In this document: piece after piece, positions 45,004 through 56,805 of the stretch
How the letters are laid out: the number at the start of each line of letters is the position of its first letter
Position numbering within the stretch: position 1 is the first letter of the stretch
Made by a program: the position numbers and the translations under genes
Assembly: GCA_003996215.1 (NCBI GenBank)
Contig: QJPP01000470.1
Span: 82,855 to 146,854 of the forward strand
Reading direction: 5' to 3'
Source of the DNA: Jaltomata sinuosa
Taxonomy: Eukaryota > Streptophyta > Magnoliopsida > Solanales > Solanaceae
Length of the DNA: 64,000 nucleotides
Notes under the pieces: generated by a model
What the model saw: the letters and a program-made list of their open reading frames with translations, nothing else
What the model was told of the DNA's origin: nothing
Database searches by the model: none

Positions 45004-45680
45004 GTGGTGTCTAAGGACAGGAATAGAGTTGATCTTGGTAAGATTTCAGTGGTGCGTGATTGGCCTAGACCTACTACTACCACTGAGGTTCACAGCTTTT
45101 TTGGGTTAGCAGGTTACTACAGGAGGTTTGTTCAACGATTTTCTTCCATAGCAGCACCCTTGACTATGCTGACTAGGAAGGATGTTCCATTCCAGTGGTC
45201 GGATCAGTGTGAGGATAGCTTTCAGAGGCTTAAAGCCTTGTTAACTTTAGCTCCTGTTTTGACTTTGCCGGTTGAGGGTTAGTGTTTCTCTGTGTATTGT
45301 GATGCTTCTAGGGTCGGTCTTGGTTGTGTATTGATGCAACAGGGTCGAGTGATAGCATATGCATCGAGGCAACTGAAGGTTCACAAGAGCAACTACCCCA
45401 CTTATGACTTGGAATTAGCGGCGCTAGTCTTCGCGCTCAAGATCTGGAGACACTACTTATATGAAGTTCATTGTGAGATATTTACTGACCATCATAGTCT
45501 TCAATACATTATGAGTCAGTAAGAGTTAAACTCGAGGCAGAGGAGATGGATTGAGCTACTGAAGGACTATGATTTCACTATTCTATATCATCTGAGAAAG
45601 GCAAATGTGGTAGCAGATTCCTTGAGTCGGAAGGTAGTGAGTATGGGCACCCTAGCTTCACTTTTAGTTTCTGAGTGACC
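45004..45680 (+). pseudogene. RT connection and RNase H, element E
   Basis: LAGYYRRFVQRFSSIAAPL, then WSDQCEDSFQRLKALL, YCDASRVGLGCVLMQQGR, AYASRQLKVHKSNYPTYDLELA, FTDHHSLQYIMSQ and ADSLSRKVVSMG. The acidic RNase H residues are present. Stops are at 45280 and 45521. Confidence 0.88.
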
Positions 45681-46980
45681 GTTGGCCTTGGACATCCAGT
45701 CCTTGCCTAACCGCTTGGTTAGGCTTGACTTGTCGGATCCTAGCAGAGTTTTTTCCAGTGTTGAGGTTCGTTCTACTCTAGTTGATCAGATTCAGAGTCG
45801 ACAGTTTGAGGATCAGAGCTTGTGTAACCTTTGTGATCAAGTATTTCGGGGTGAGGCCAACTGGGCTACTTTGTGTTCTGATGGTATTTTGAGGTTCAAC
45901 AATCATCTTTGTGTTCCGAGGGTTGGAGATTTGATTCAATTGATACTTCATAAGGCGCATTGTTCTAGATACTTTATTCATCTTGGTGCAGGAAAGATGT
46001 ACAAAGATTTGAGGCAGTTTTACTAGTGGAGTGGTATGAAGCGGGATATAGCGGAGTTCGTATCTCGGTGCTTGAACTGTCAGCAGGTTAAGTTCGATCA
46101 CCTGAGATCTGGTGGTTTGATGCAGCGACTTCTCATTCCTGTGTTGAAGTGGGAAGGGATTACTATGGACTTCGTATTTGGTTTGCCTCGTACTTCTTGG
46201 GGGTTTGACTCCATCTGGGTGATTGTTGATAGGCTGACTAAGTCAGCATATTTCTTGTCATTTCAGACTTCTTACGGAGCATAGAGGCTAGCTCAGATTT
46301 ACCTTCATGAGATTATTTGGTTGCACGGGGTCCTAGCTTTTAGCATTTTAGACCGCGGCACTCAGTTCACATCTCAGTTCTGGAGGGCTATTCAGTGAGA
46401 TATGGGTACAGAGGTTCATCTTAGTATCGCTTTCCACCCTCAGACAGATGGCCAGTCCAAGAGGACTATTCAGGTCCTAGAGGACATGCTTCTAGCCTGT
46501 GTTCTTGACTTTAGGGGTCCTTGGGATCAGTTTGTGCCTTTGGACGAGTTTGCATAGAATAATAGCTTTCATTCCAGCATTGGCATGGTACCTTTTGAGG
46601 CATTTTATGGTAGGTGTTGTAGATCATCGGTTGGTTGGTTTGATGGTTTGGAGTCTAGGCCTCAGAGTACATACTTGCTTCGATATTCCTTAGACTGAAT
46701 CTGCATGATTCAGGATAGACTTAGAGCAACTCAGAGTAGGAAGATGAACTACGCTAATTGTAGACTTCGTGCCTTAGAGTTTAGTGTTGGTGACTTGGTA
46801 TTCCTTCGTGTATCACCCATTAAGGGCGTGATGAGATTCGGTAGGCGGGGTAAGCTTAGCCCCCGATTCATTGGGCCATTTGAGATTCTCCAGAAGATTG
46901 GTAGTGTTGCCTATCAATTAGCTTTGCCTCTGATGTTTTCATCTATGCATCCAGTTTTTCATGTCTCAATGTTATGTCGG
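45681..46980 (+). pseudogene. Integrase remnant, element E
   Basis: HKAHCSRYFIHLGAGKMYKDLRQ and RCLNCQQVKFDH form the zinc finger. MDFVFGLPRTSWGFDSIWVIVDRLTKSAYF (46165-46250) has the first Asp, LDRGTQFTSQFW (46345-46385) the second. GQSKRTIQVLEDM (46450-46485) has Lys (codon 46459-46461) at the catalytic Glu. RRGKLSPRFIGPFEILQKIG and HPVFHVSML close the domain at 46840-46975. Many stops. Confidence 0.9.
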
Positions 46981-47225
46981 TATGTTCTATATGAGTCTTA
47001 TGTGTTGCATTAGGATTTGATCTAGTTAGATGAGAGTTTATTCTTTGTTGAGGAGATGATAACTATTATGTCCAGAGATACCATGAGGTTGAGATCTAGG
47101 GAGATTCTGGTTGTGAAAGTTCAGTAGAGGCATCACCCGGTCGAGGAGGATAATTGGGAGACCGAGAGTGAGTTGTGTGCTCAGTATCCGCAGTTGTTTA
47201 AGCCTTCGGGTACTCCCTTCTTCCT
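46981..47225 (+). pseudogene. Degraded chromodomain-like tail, element E
   Basis: SRDTMRLRSREILVVKVQ, a stop, RHHPVEEDNWETESE and AQYPQLFKPSG follow the same order as VRRLRTKVIDMVKVQWKHR, EESTWETE and DKYPQLF in element D. The Trp of KVQW is a stop (TAG). Confidence 0.8.
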
Positions 47226-47245
47226 GACTTTCGAGGACGAAAGTC
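47226..47245 (+). other. Perfect 8-bp stem-loop next to the 3' LTR of element E
   Basis: GACTTTCG, loop AGGA, then CGAAAGTC: fully paired, ending 19 nt before the LTR at 47265. It contains the TTCGAGGACGAA motif that I recall as common at this place in Tekay/Del elements. Confidence 0.9.
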
Positions 47246-47969
47246 TTTTTAGTAGTGGATGTTATGATGACCCTTCCAGTCATCTTTGTGTTTACGCTTT
47301 CTTTGTACTGTTAGACCTTTGTTGTAATGGCTCCAAGTCATTTATGACTTGCTATGATTGGTGGTTTGGTGCCCTGGTCTTTCATTTGGTCATTTTTTCT
47401 GTTTGCCTATTTTAGAGCCTAAACTTAGAATATCATTGTCTTTTGTCAACATTCTTAGTAAACGTGCTCGAAATAGAATTCTAACATTTTGTTAGCCTCA
47501 GAGCATGGATTTTGGTCTAGATGGACCCTTGGTTGGGTTCTGGGAGCTTTCGGTTTCATTTTGTCTTAATTTTTGTGTTTTAGCCAAGTGGAACTTGAAA
47601 GTTTAGCTTTGGTCAACATTCGGAGATGATGGCCTCAGATTGAAATTCTAGCAGCGCTATTAGCTCTGGAATGTCGACTTTGGGCTAGCAGGACCTTTTT
47701 TTTGGGTCCTGAAGCTTCCGGACTCATTTTAGGCCATGATGTTTCATTTTGGAAAGATTGGCCTAAGTTAGTTCTTGGGTGTGGGGCCCACTTTTTGTGC
47801 TATCGACCTCCGTTGGAAATTTTATTGATTATGTTGAGTTTGAAATGTCATTTATAGTCGAATATCTCAGCTCGTTTCTATTCGCAGGACCTCGGATGTG
47901 TTCTCAAGGGTCCATCGGAGAAATATTCTAGCTTGGCTTTGTTGTTGGCAAGCTGTTGCTGTCATCGCA

Positions 47970-48225
47970 CAACTAAGCCTTCGCCTACATATGGGCTGGC
48001 CGCCTATGCAAAGGGCAAAGCCGGCTGGCCTTGGGCTTGCTCTTTGCCTACGCGTGGGTTGGCCGCCTACGCGAAGGGCAAGGCTAGCGCCGAGAAATTT
48101 TGGCCTTCACCTACGCGGCCTACGACCGCATACGCATAAGCATGGCCAGTCTGCCTAAGATATTTTCCTTCTCCTAGGTGACGCTTGGCCACGTTCACGA
48201 AGGCCTGGGCCAGCAACTATTTAAG
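47970..48225 (+). promoter_or_regulatory. GC-rich inverted-repeat cluster and TATA box in E right LTR
   Basis: The same arrangement as 36660-36930: CTTCGCCTAC and GCCTACGCGAAGG arms, then CTATTTAAG at 48217-48225. Confidence 0.6.
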
Positions 48226-50604
48226 CTATGCCCATACATTTTTCCAGCCATCATTCTTCAATTCCCTCAACTTTAAAACACCAAAAGCTCTCTCTAAATT
48301 GCTCTAATCAATTCTTAGGCCTAGGGAAATCATTTGTTCTTCACAAGTTCTTGTTCTCTTAATTATTGGTAAGTCTCCTTCCCCAAATCTCCTTTCTTCT
48401 CCATTTATATAAAACACCATTGGTGTGAATTTTGGAGCTCAAAAATTTATTGTAGATTCTGTTCTGTGTGAAGTTGCATGCTCTGTGGACTCATTCAATT
48501 CCTATCCTTGGCATAATTCTTTAGTGTGGTAAGTGTTCCATGTTAAATTTTCGGATTTGTTCCTAAATTTCCCTCTTTTAGTTCTTAAACTTTAGGGGCT
48601 GTTTTAGCTTGAATTCCTTGCCCTGTTACCTTGATTTTCTGGGCATGTACTCTCATGGTCATGGCAATCATATTTTGCGCTTTCATTTTTAGTTTAGTGT
48701 TGTGGGGCTCACGGGACCGCCGGTGACCTGAATTTCATTCCGGCTATTTCTATAGCGTTATAGGTATCGTTAGACTCATTTTAATGTGTTATTTATGATT
48801 TTGATAGTTTGATTATCGTTTGGGACTTCTCAGAGCTATTCGGGCTTGGATATCATTGTTCCAGCATCTTGTCATAGGACGACATGTAGGTTACGATTTA
48901 AACTCCTTAGACTTTGCATATGTGGAATAAAATTGTACTAATGGGCATCCTTGGGTTGGGTTTACTAGTTGGAACCACAGACCTTGACCACTTTATTCAT
49001 GTCCGATTCCTTTTCTTCCTCCGATGGTTGTAGTATTTGCTATAGATGATACTATCACCCTTGTGGTCCTGTGAGGCCTTATTGACTCTGGAACATAGAT
49101 GGTGGGATATTGGAAATGTACGTGAGTTCCGAACATCATTATAATTATTATAGAGCTGGCTATCTGTGCTATAGAATGATTGGAGCCTGTGCAGGCCGAT
49201 AGGATGATTGTGAGCCGTTGGGTTACTGTTTGTGATTGAGTATACCATTATCATGCATATAAAAGGATTTTTACTTGATTTTACTACGGGTTTGGCTTCG
49301 AGCCTACCTCATATGATTTTCTAAATCTTGCATGGCCTCGGGGGCCCATATTCGATAAAATTGGTTACGAAATGGTTTGGTACTATTTTAATGGATCTTC
49401 TTGGGGTAAGAAAAGTTAAAAGAAAGATTTACCATAGTTTTCCTACTTATACTAGAACCGGCTGGGCCGAGGTGCTAGATTCACTTTGCTATTAATGAGA
49501 AATAATATTAGACTTGAAAGGCCGAGCACCTTACTTGATTTACTACTATTTTAGACCCGGATACGCTCGGGCACCCTTGAAAGGAGTTTTGAGACTTACT
49601 TCATTGATTTAGCTCTGGATAGAATTCATGCAAGCATTTTTTAGATTTGGCTACTAGTTTGGATCTGGTTGCACTCTAGACTGTTGTTATTGAGACTTGA
49701 GATTTAGTATGTGGTCAGGGACCTCTATGGATTTTGCCGATTCGGACCAGGGACTACGGCCGAGTGTGGTGGAGGAGGGGTATATGGAATAATAGAGGTA
49801 TACGGGTTGTATCCTTCCATGGGACCTACCTGCTGGGCCTTTAGGCGTCTGAGAAGGTACATACAGGATTACTATTCCACTCAGTTTTCATTATGCATCA
49901 TACCATTCATCCGTGTGAAGCTCCACCCTTGTTTGCTATTTGTTGAGTGTACGCTCCAGTTGTATGGGCAGCCGAAGGGTTTGTTTTCACTTGTTTGCGT
50001 TCCTCAATTGTATGGGCGGCCGGGAGACTGTAGGTAGACGCTTGTTACTTTATTGCGATATTATTCCCTTTCATAGCTATAGGTGAGGTTGGATTCTGTG
50101 ATGTAGTTAGTTTCTTGACTTGAGATTGGTATGATTAATGTGGTTATTAATTCTTGTTTCTGAGCATACCTACCCTTATTCTTATTCTCCCTTCCCTGTC
50201 TATCTGAGGTTACTGGTATACCGCCCACTTCTAAACTTAGTAATATACTGTTATATGACGACCCAGGTTCGTCATTTCTTATTTTCACCTGTGCCTATTG
50301 TATATATATATATTCTACTTGCTAGCCTCATATGATGATTTCTGATGTCTTCCCTCTGGGCTAGTTTCTGTGTATTTCTTCATTGATTTCGGTGACTATT
50401 TGCTTCTATTATGTTTGTTACTGCTCTTTTATCTTATATGTGCCCAGTCGGCCTATGATACCTATTGGGTATCTTGTGCTTCACATTTGGTGTTCATACT
50501 ATACTCTGCATCTTCTGGTGTAGATCCTAGTGTGGGCCATCACTGCTAGTTCGTGGGGGATTTCGTTCTTGGTGATCTTTTTGACTATCCAGACCGAGGG
50601 TGAG

Positions 50605-50609
50605 CTCTT
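50605..50609. repeat. Probable target site of element F (CTCTT)
   Basis: CTCTT precedes the left LTR of F and is followed by GGCGACC in the uninterrupted E left LTR. The second copy would be outside the window. Confidence 0.7.
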
Positions 50610-52180
50610 TGATGTGCCGAGATTTGACGACACTTTCGATGCTTAAAACGAAGGATTTTTGGGAGTTCTTCAGTACATTTTGTTGGATTTAATTTCATTT
50701 TTTAGTTGTTCAGGGACAAAGTATGAAATAGGTAAAAGTGCCAAAAAGTTGCAGTTTGTAGGCAAAAGATAGGCCACCACGGGTGTCACACCCACGACGG
50801 CCCATGGGGCAGGCCGTTGGATTGAGAAAGCAGGAATTACCAAGGCATTGGGGGCCCGACGGGCTGGCATGACGCCCATGGAAGCCACTATGGGAGGTCA
50901 CCGTGCCCCTCGAAATGCTCCAGGGAGACATGCTAAGAGCCAAGAAGGGCAACGGGCACCATGATGCCCGTGACAATCCCTACGGCTCGTCGCTGATTCC
51001 CGTGGAAACTAAGCAGGAGAGCTGGAGAAGAGCCAAGGCACGCGACGTGAGGACCGCAACGGGCATCATAGTCACGATGGCCCGTTGCCTCAACCTGTGC
51101 GAACGTGGCAGGGAGATGACTTGAAGAATTGAAGATGACCGACAGGCACCTACGACGCCCGTTGCACCAGCGACGGCCTGTGAGGCGTTCCGTCGAATCT
51201 GCCATATCTAGCTTCTCCTAGTTTTATTAGGATTTGGTCTCTTTGTCTATAAATACTTTCCCTTAGGTTTTATTTACGGTTGTTACACATTATTTACAAA
51301 ATACTTTCGGATAGTTGTTACGTTGTTATTTTGGTATTAACTTTAAACACAAGTTCTTGATCAATTGAAGTGTTCTTGATATTGTTCTTTAAGATTCCGG
51401 ATTTCTTTATTCCTACTTGTAAGTATCTATTGATGATTTCTCCAACAAACATTAATTGTGCACTTATGAACATGAGTAGCTAAATCCACAACTAGGTTTG
51501 TGGGAACCATGAAGGATTAACGAAGTAGGCAAAGTACTTAGGTAATCTAGGGAGGTGTTTATGAATGTATTGTTATTCCCTTCGCTTTGATTGCTTTTAA
51601 ACGGTGTGCAACGTTAGAACTCGCCTTATCCTTACTTGCCGGACCAAGGAGGTAACAGATGGGAAAAGGGTTGTCTAACAATGGAGATTTGAGGCTATCA
51701 ACCCTCATCTAATAGCTTGACCTTGTCCAAGAATAGCTAATCTGGGATCCAGGGTAAGGGTTAGTAAAGCATACACCCGCGGCCTGACCAAGGCGTGTGG
51801 TAAAATTCACCTAGTTGCCGGACCAAGGAATTAGGTGAACCTAACTTACTGATTCTGCATACCAAGCACCAAACTAGTTTACCAAGTACAAACGCCTTAC
51901 TAAGTTATGATCTCATGGGGAACACTACCCTAGTCATCTCATCCATTGATTACAATTCTTGAAATTAGCAATTGTTACTTGTTTCCGTTCAATTTATAAA
52001 CATTACTTGTTACTTTAAAACCCCACTTTGCGGGAAATAAATGACTAAAAGCACGAGTAGACATTAATCGACCCTAGTCCTACCATAAGCCCTGTGGGAT
52101 CGACCCCAACCTTAGTTGGGTTTTATATTTGAACAACGATCGCTTAGGCTTCTAAAAGAGGTGTAATTTGGGCGTTATCA
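50610..52180 (+). repeat. Left (5') LTR of element F
   Basis: This 1571-bp LTR runs from TGATGTGCCG to GGCGTTATCA. It has the GACGGGC/GCCCGTC cluster (50760-51197), a TATA box (51248-51255), then GCCGGACCAAGGA-type repeats (about 51640-51840). Confidence 0.93.
50760..51255 (+). promoter_or_regulatory. ACGGGC/GCCCGT inverted-repeat cluster and TATA box in F left LTR
   Basis: Pairs such as AACGGGCACC...TGCCCGTG (about 50948-50972) and CAACGGGCAT...GGCCCGTTG (51058-51086) fill 50760-51197. CTATAAATACTT is at 51247-51258, about 50 bp beyond. The expected U3 promoter position. Confidence 0.62.
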
Positions 52181-52183
52181 AAT

Positions 52184-52202
52184 TTTGGCGCCATTGCCGG
52201 GG
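52184..52202 (+). other. Primer binding site of element F (tRNA-Asp type)
   Basis: TTTGGCGCCATTGCCGGGG lies 3 nt after the LTR. The usual Athila site is TGGCGCCGTTGCCGGGGA, so one G to A difference is present. Confidence 0.88.
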
Positions 52203-52311
52203 ATTACGGTTTAGGATTAAGAGAGATTGTGTTTATTTCACTTTTAGTCCTTATTTCCTGATTTTACTGTTTCTGTTGTTTTTGGTTTGATCTCAGGTTG
52301 CACACTTGTGC

Positions 52312-53690
52312 ATGCCCAGTACAAGGAGTCAAGGCAATCCCTTGATCCCTTACGATCCGGAGCTCTCCAAAACACTATGAAATATGGCTAAGGAGGGAGT
52401 GCATTAGACTCAAGATCAGATTATAGCTCGGCTACTGGCTGAAGCTGAGCAGATGAAAAAGGATGATGCAGCACACTAAAAGGAAGGCGAAGACGCCCTT
52501 GCTGCTGAAGATGCTCAAATCGCAAAAAATCTCGCAACTTGAAATGTTACAGCTGAGCAAGCAAGGCAAGGAAAACAACATGTTGTCTGAGATGAGGCAA
52601 CAACTAGACGGTTTTCACATAATAGGGGCTGACAAATGCAGCAACCAAGGCATATCCCTCGGTATTTTGATGTGAGGACGATGAGGATGAAGAGGAATTT
52701 GGCACCATTGGACCCATAGTGCTGCCACCACTGGCTGATGGAACAAAGTTTGATATCCCCAGCACTATGATCCAGCTGCTCAACCTGAAAGGAATTTATT
52801 CAGGAAAGCCCACGGAAGATGCAATTCTACATGTGCAGAGTTTTATGGGAATTTGCAAATCGTACAATATGCCATGAGTGGGGCAGGAAGCTATCAGACT
52901 AAGGCTATTTCCATTTTCATTGACCGGTGAGGCGACTACATCGCTCTCAGAACTGCCTGATACTTCCATCTTTCCTCTATCGAGGATGTTACAGCTGAAA
53001 CAGGAGATCTACAATTTCAGGCAGCTACCTGCAGAAGCATTGTATGAGCCTTAGCTAAGGTTTAAGAAGAAGCTGAAACAAGTTCCGAGACATAGAATTC
53101 TTTCAAGGCATCTGATGGAGATCTTCTACAAAGCATTGAACGCGAATACTAAAGCTGTAGCTGACAGTGTAACTAGAGGAGCATTCATGGAGAATACATA
53201 TTATGAGGCTGCGGAGATGCTAGACAGAGTTGTGAAGACCAACCGAGCATGGCACACTAGGGAGGCTGAGACTCCAGCAGGTACATATGCAGTTGAAAAC
53301 ACCGTAAATGTCAATGAATTCCAAGAACTCAAACAGAAAGTTGCTGAGATAAACACGAGTGTGGGGTTGATTGAAAAGAAAATCCTAAGCGAGGGATTGG
53401 AAAAGGTTAAATCCATCAGTTCTCAAGGTAAAGCACCAAGGCCAGATGAGTACTCATCCAAAGAGGAGATTAGTTATCTGAATGATCAAGGGGAGGGTTT
53501 CCAGGCCTCTGGCCAAGGAAATCAAGGTCGGAACAGAGACAGAGATGACTACTACAATCAGTCCGGTTACAGAGATAGAGACAGAGATGGTGACTGGCAG
53601 AAGAAGGATGGGTATAACAATTATAGGATTGGTCCTTATGTCCCTCCAGGAAATCGTGATGAAAAACCTCCATAACCTAGCATGAGAGAG
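52312..53690 (+). pseudogene. Gag remnant, element F
   Basis: The start MPSTRSQGNPLIPYDPELSK follows the primer site and leader, then a stop at 52378. The capsid-like core appears from about 52745 (DIPSTMIQLLNLKGIYSG, PTEDAILHVQSFMGICKSY, EAIRLRLFPFSLTGEA, ALYEP) with stops at 52876 and 53053. An open 186-residue stretch (53115-53675) has KALNANTKAVADSV, the coiled-coil-like VNEFQELKQKVAEIN and a C-terminal run rich in Arg/Asp repeats (RDRDDYYNQSGYRDRDRDG). No CCHC knuckle was found. Confidence 0.85.
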
Positions 53691-54240
53691 TTGATCAACA
53701 AGGTGTTCTAAAAGGTTGAATCCATGGATGCAAGTATGAAGGAGATAAAAGCTGAACTTTCAGGTATAAGTCAGAAGATGGAGTCTCACTCTGTCTCCAT
53801 AAAGCAGCTTGAGACACAGATGCACCAATTGTCAACTAGCATGAATCCGCGCCAAAAGGGTACTCTCCCAAGTGACACCATTCAGAACCCAAAAAATGAT
53901 CGATAGGTTATGGCAGTGACTACTCAGAGCGTAAAGCAGACTGTTGATCCTCCTATGCCCATAGTTGTTAATGAGCTAGCCGAAGCTGAGAAGGTGATGC
54001 TGAGATTGTAGCTGATTCTGAGAGATAGTCTTCTGAGATGAATGCGAAGAGCAAAGATGTTGCACCGATCCTGAAACCCATGTCATTGCCTCCTTCACTG
54101 TATCCCCAGAGGTTGAAGAAAAAGGTTGAGGATGTCAAATTTCACAAGTTCATCTCTATGCTACAATAACTATCAGTCAATATCCCTTTGGTCGAAGCAT
54201 TGGAGCAGATGCCTGGTTATGCTAAATTCATGAAGGACTG
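53691..54240 (+). pseudogene. Gag-pol junction, element F
   Basis: A helical stretch, DASMKEIKAELSGISQKME then IKQLETQMHQLSTSMNPRQKG (53724-53906), typical of the Athila region between gag and protease. It is followed by frames with stops and PLVEALEQMPGYAKFMKD at about 54190-54240, a motif common just before the Athila protease. Confidence 0.75.
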
Positions 54241-54672
54241 GTGACTAGGAAGAGGACAGTTAGCTTTGAGCCAGCCAACAATTTGCACCACTGCAGTGCA
54301 ATAGCATCTCGTTCTATGGTACAGAAAAAAGAAGATCCTAGAGCCTTCACCATTCCTTGCACGATTGGAGCCTTCTACTTCGCCAAAGCTTTATGTGATA
54401 TAGGAGCTAGCATAAATCTGATGCCGCTAGCAGTATATAATCAGCTGGTCTTGGGAGCCCCCACTCCGACTACAATGCGGTTACTTATGGCAGATTGTAC
54501 GGTGAAGAGGCCTGTGGGAATTCTTTATGATGTATTGGTAAAGGCTGACACGTTTATCTTTCCCACAGACTTTGTGATTCTACATTGTGAGGTTGACTTT
54601 GAGGTGCCCATTATCTTGGGGCGACCATTCTTGGCCACTGGACGAGCTTTGGTTGACTTGGAAACAGGTTAA
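54241..54672 (+). pseudogene. Aspartic protease, element F
   Basis: A 143-residue open stretch has FTIPCTIGAFYFAKALCDIGASINLMPLAVY with the active site DIGAS (usually DLGAS), KADTFIFPTDFVIL and VPIILGRPFLATGRAL. The catalytic Asp is present. A stop at 54670-54672 ends the frame just before KFGLNDEELNFN. Confidence 0.9.
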
Positions 54673-55233
54673 ATGAAATTTGGGCTGAATGATGAGGAGT
54701 TGAATTTCAATGTATGCAAATCTATGAAGCATCATGATGATATGCGAGTGGTGTTGATCATTGATGCAGTTGATGAGGACCAGTTGGTTGTACCTATTGA
54801 AGAGAGACTTGGTGTCGAAGCCCTTGCAGTTGTGATTATGAACTTTGAAGGTGACGACATTGAGGAGTATGATGAAATGGTAGCAGCACTCACAGGTTTG
54901 GGATCTTACAGTTATGAACCAAAGAAACTGGACTTGGACTTAAAGAATAGGCAGACACCACCTGCCCGCCCATCTATTGAGGAGCCCCCAGTTTTGGAGC
55001 TCAAAGAGCTGCCAGCTCATCTTTGGTATGTATTCTTAGGAGCTAATGAGACTTTGTCGGTAATCACTGCTGTAGATTTAGGTGAAGGACAAGTTGAAGC
55101 TCTGGTTTCTGTCTTGAGAAAGTTTAAGAGAGCCATTGGGTGGACTATCGTAGACATCATCGGGATTCTGCCTGGAATCTGCACACATAAAATTCAGCTC
55201 GAGCCTGATTGTATTCTATCTATTGAGCACTAG
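54673..55233 (+). pseudogene. Protease-RT linker, element F
   Basis: A 186-residue open stretch starts MKFGLNDEELNFNVCKSM and contains LKELPAHLWYVFLGANETL and AIGWTIVDIIGILPGICTHKIQLE, the standard Athila lead into RT. It ends at a stop at 55231-55233 in the IEH.RRLNQPMQE segment (normally Gln), so linker and RT were one frame originally. Confidence 0.88.
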
Positions 55234-55239
55234 CGGAGG

Positions 55240-56805
55240 TTGAATCAGCCTATGCAAGAAGTCGTCAAGAAAGAGATCATCAAGTGGCTAGATGCAGGTG
55301 TGGTTTATCCGATTTCTGATAGCAAATGGGTAAGCCCAGTTCAGTGTGTGCCAAAGAAGGGAGGAATTACTGTGGTCCCTAATGCAAAGAATGAGATGAT
55401 TCCGATGAGGCCAGTCATAGGCTGGGGCATATGCATGGACTATATGAAGCTGGATGCTTGGATTGAGAAGGATCATTTTCTGATGCCGTTCATGGATCAA
55501 ATGTTAGACCATCTTGCTGGTAGAGTATGGTATTGTTTCCTTGATGGTTATTCCAGATATAATCAGATCTCGATTGCTCCTGAAGACCAAGAGAAAACCA
55601 CTTTCACTTGTCCATATAGGACATTTGCTTTCAAAAGGATGTCGTTCGGTTTGTGCAATGCGCCAGCAATATTTCAGCATTGTATAATGTCTATTTTCTC
55701 AGACATGGTGGAGGACACTATTGTGGTATTTATGGATTATTTTTCTGTAGTGGGTGACTCATTTAAAGATTGCTTGGATCATCTGAGTTGTATGCTGAAA
55801 CAATGTGAAGAGTGCAACCTAGTGCTGAATTGGGAAAAGTGTCACTTCATGGTGAAAGAGGGCATAGTACTTGGGCACCAGATTTCTAAGAAGGGTATAG
55901 AGGTTGATAGAGCCAAGATTGAGGTGATTGAAAAATTACCTCCACCAATTTCTGTGAAGGGTATTCGAAGCTTCTTGGGGCATGCTGGTTTTTATAGGAG
56001 GTTTATCAAGGACTTCTCCAAAATTGCTAATCCATTGTGCAAGCTGTTGGATAAAGAGGTAAAATTTGTGTTTGATGATGCATGTCTGAAGGCATTCGAG
56101 TGCCTTAAAGAAAAGTTGGTCTCAACTCTTATCATTATTTCTCCTGATTGGTCGCAACCTTTTGAGGTTATTTGTGATGCTAGTGGAATGGCGCTAGGAG
56201 CAGTCCTAGGTCAAAGGCATGAAATGATCCTCCATCCGATATACTATGCTAGCAAAGCATTTAATCCGGCTCAAAAGAACTATACTATCACTGAACAGGA
56301 GCTGCTTGCAGTGGTCTTTGTATTTGAGAAATTCATATCTTATTTACTTGGCACCAAGGTGGTGGTGCACACTGACCTTGCATCCCTTCGTTATCTCATG
56401 GTAAAGAAGGACGCAAAACCAAGACTGATCAGATGGGTGTTTCTGCTGCAAGAGTTTGATTTTGAAGTCAAAGACCGAAAGGGTACAAAAAATCAGGTAG
56501 CAGACCATTTGTCTAGGCTGGAAGAAGAGGCAATGCTGAAGCTGAATGATGAGCAAGAGATTGATGACTGGTTTCCTGATGAACATGTGTTAGCCTCTTC
56601 CCAAGATTTGATCCCATGGTTTGTAAACATTGCCAACTATTTGGCAAGTTATCTAGTGCCTGATGATATGTTTGTTAACCAAAGAAGAAAGTTCCTGTCC
56701 GATGTTAAGAAATACTTCTGGGAAGAGCCATTCTTGTTCTGTGTGTGTGCTGACGCTATGATTCGGAGATGTGTGCCTGAAGCTGAGATGATTGAGATAC
56801 TATAA
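55240..56805 (+). pseudogene. Reverse transcriptase and RNase H, element F
   Basis: A 521-residue open frame, the longest in the window. It covers VVKKEIIKWLDAGVVYPISD, WVSPVQCVPKKGG, FLDGYSRYNQI, FKRMSFGLCNAPAIFQ, FLGHAGFYRRFIKDFSKIA, then RNase H with ICDASGMALGAVLGQ, YYASKAFNPAQKNYTITEQELLA, VHTDLASLRYLM and VADHLSRLEEE. The catalytic box reads FMDYFSV (codon 55738-55740 TAT), so the second Asp of the DD pair is lost. A substitution in GWGICMDYMKLDAW is also unusual. The frame is open but the polymerase is predicted dead. Confidence 0.93.

Larger units (their letters stand above)
36041..50609 (+). mobile_element. Element E: Tekay-like Ty3/gypsy retrotransposon with very long LTRs
   Basis: The left LTR is 36041-42118 (interrupted by a solo LTR), the internal region 42119-47264, and the right LTR runs from 47265 to 50609, where element F interrupts it. 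Uninterrupted LTR length is about 3.6 kb. The plus strand has a tRNA-Met type primer site, gag, protease, RT with an internal deletion, RNase H, integrase and a degraded chromodomain. Stops are abundant. The rest of the right LTR must lie beyond F, outside the window. Confidence 0.92.
47265..50609 (+). repeat. Right (3') LTR of element E, interrupted by element F
   Basis: It begins TGATGACCCTTCC. It matches the left LTR including the uninterrupted CACCCTT empty site at about 49570. It stops at 50609 with GAGCTCTT, where element F starts; the left LTR continues GAGCTCTTGGCGACC at about 41769. Confidence 0.92.

Noticed and set aside
50670..51205. Frames on both strands in the LTR of F (also 63439-63950)
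   Set aside because: They overlap on both strands, arise from the GC-rich inverted-repeat cluster, and lie upstream of the TATA box.
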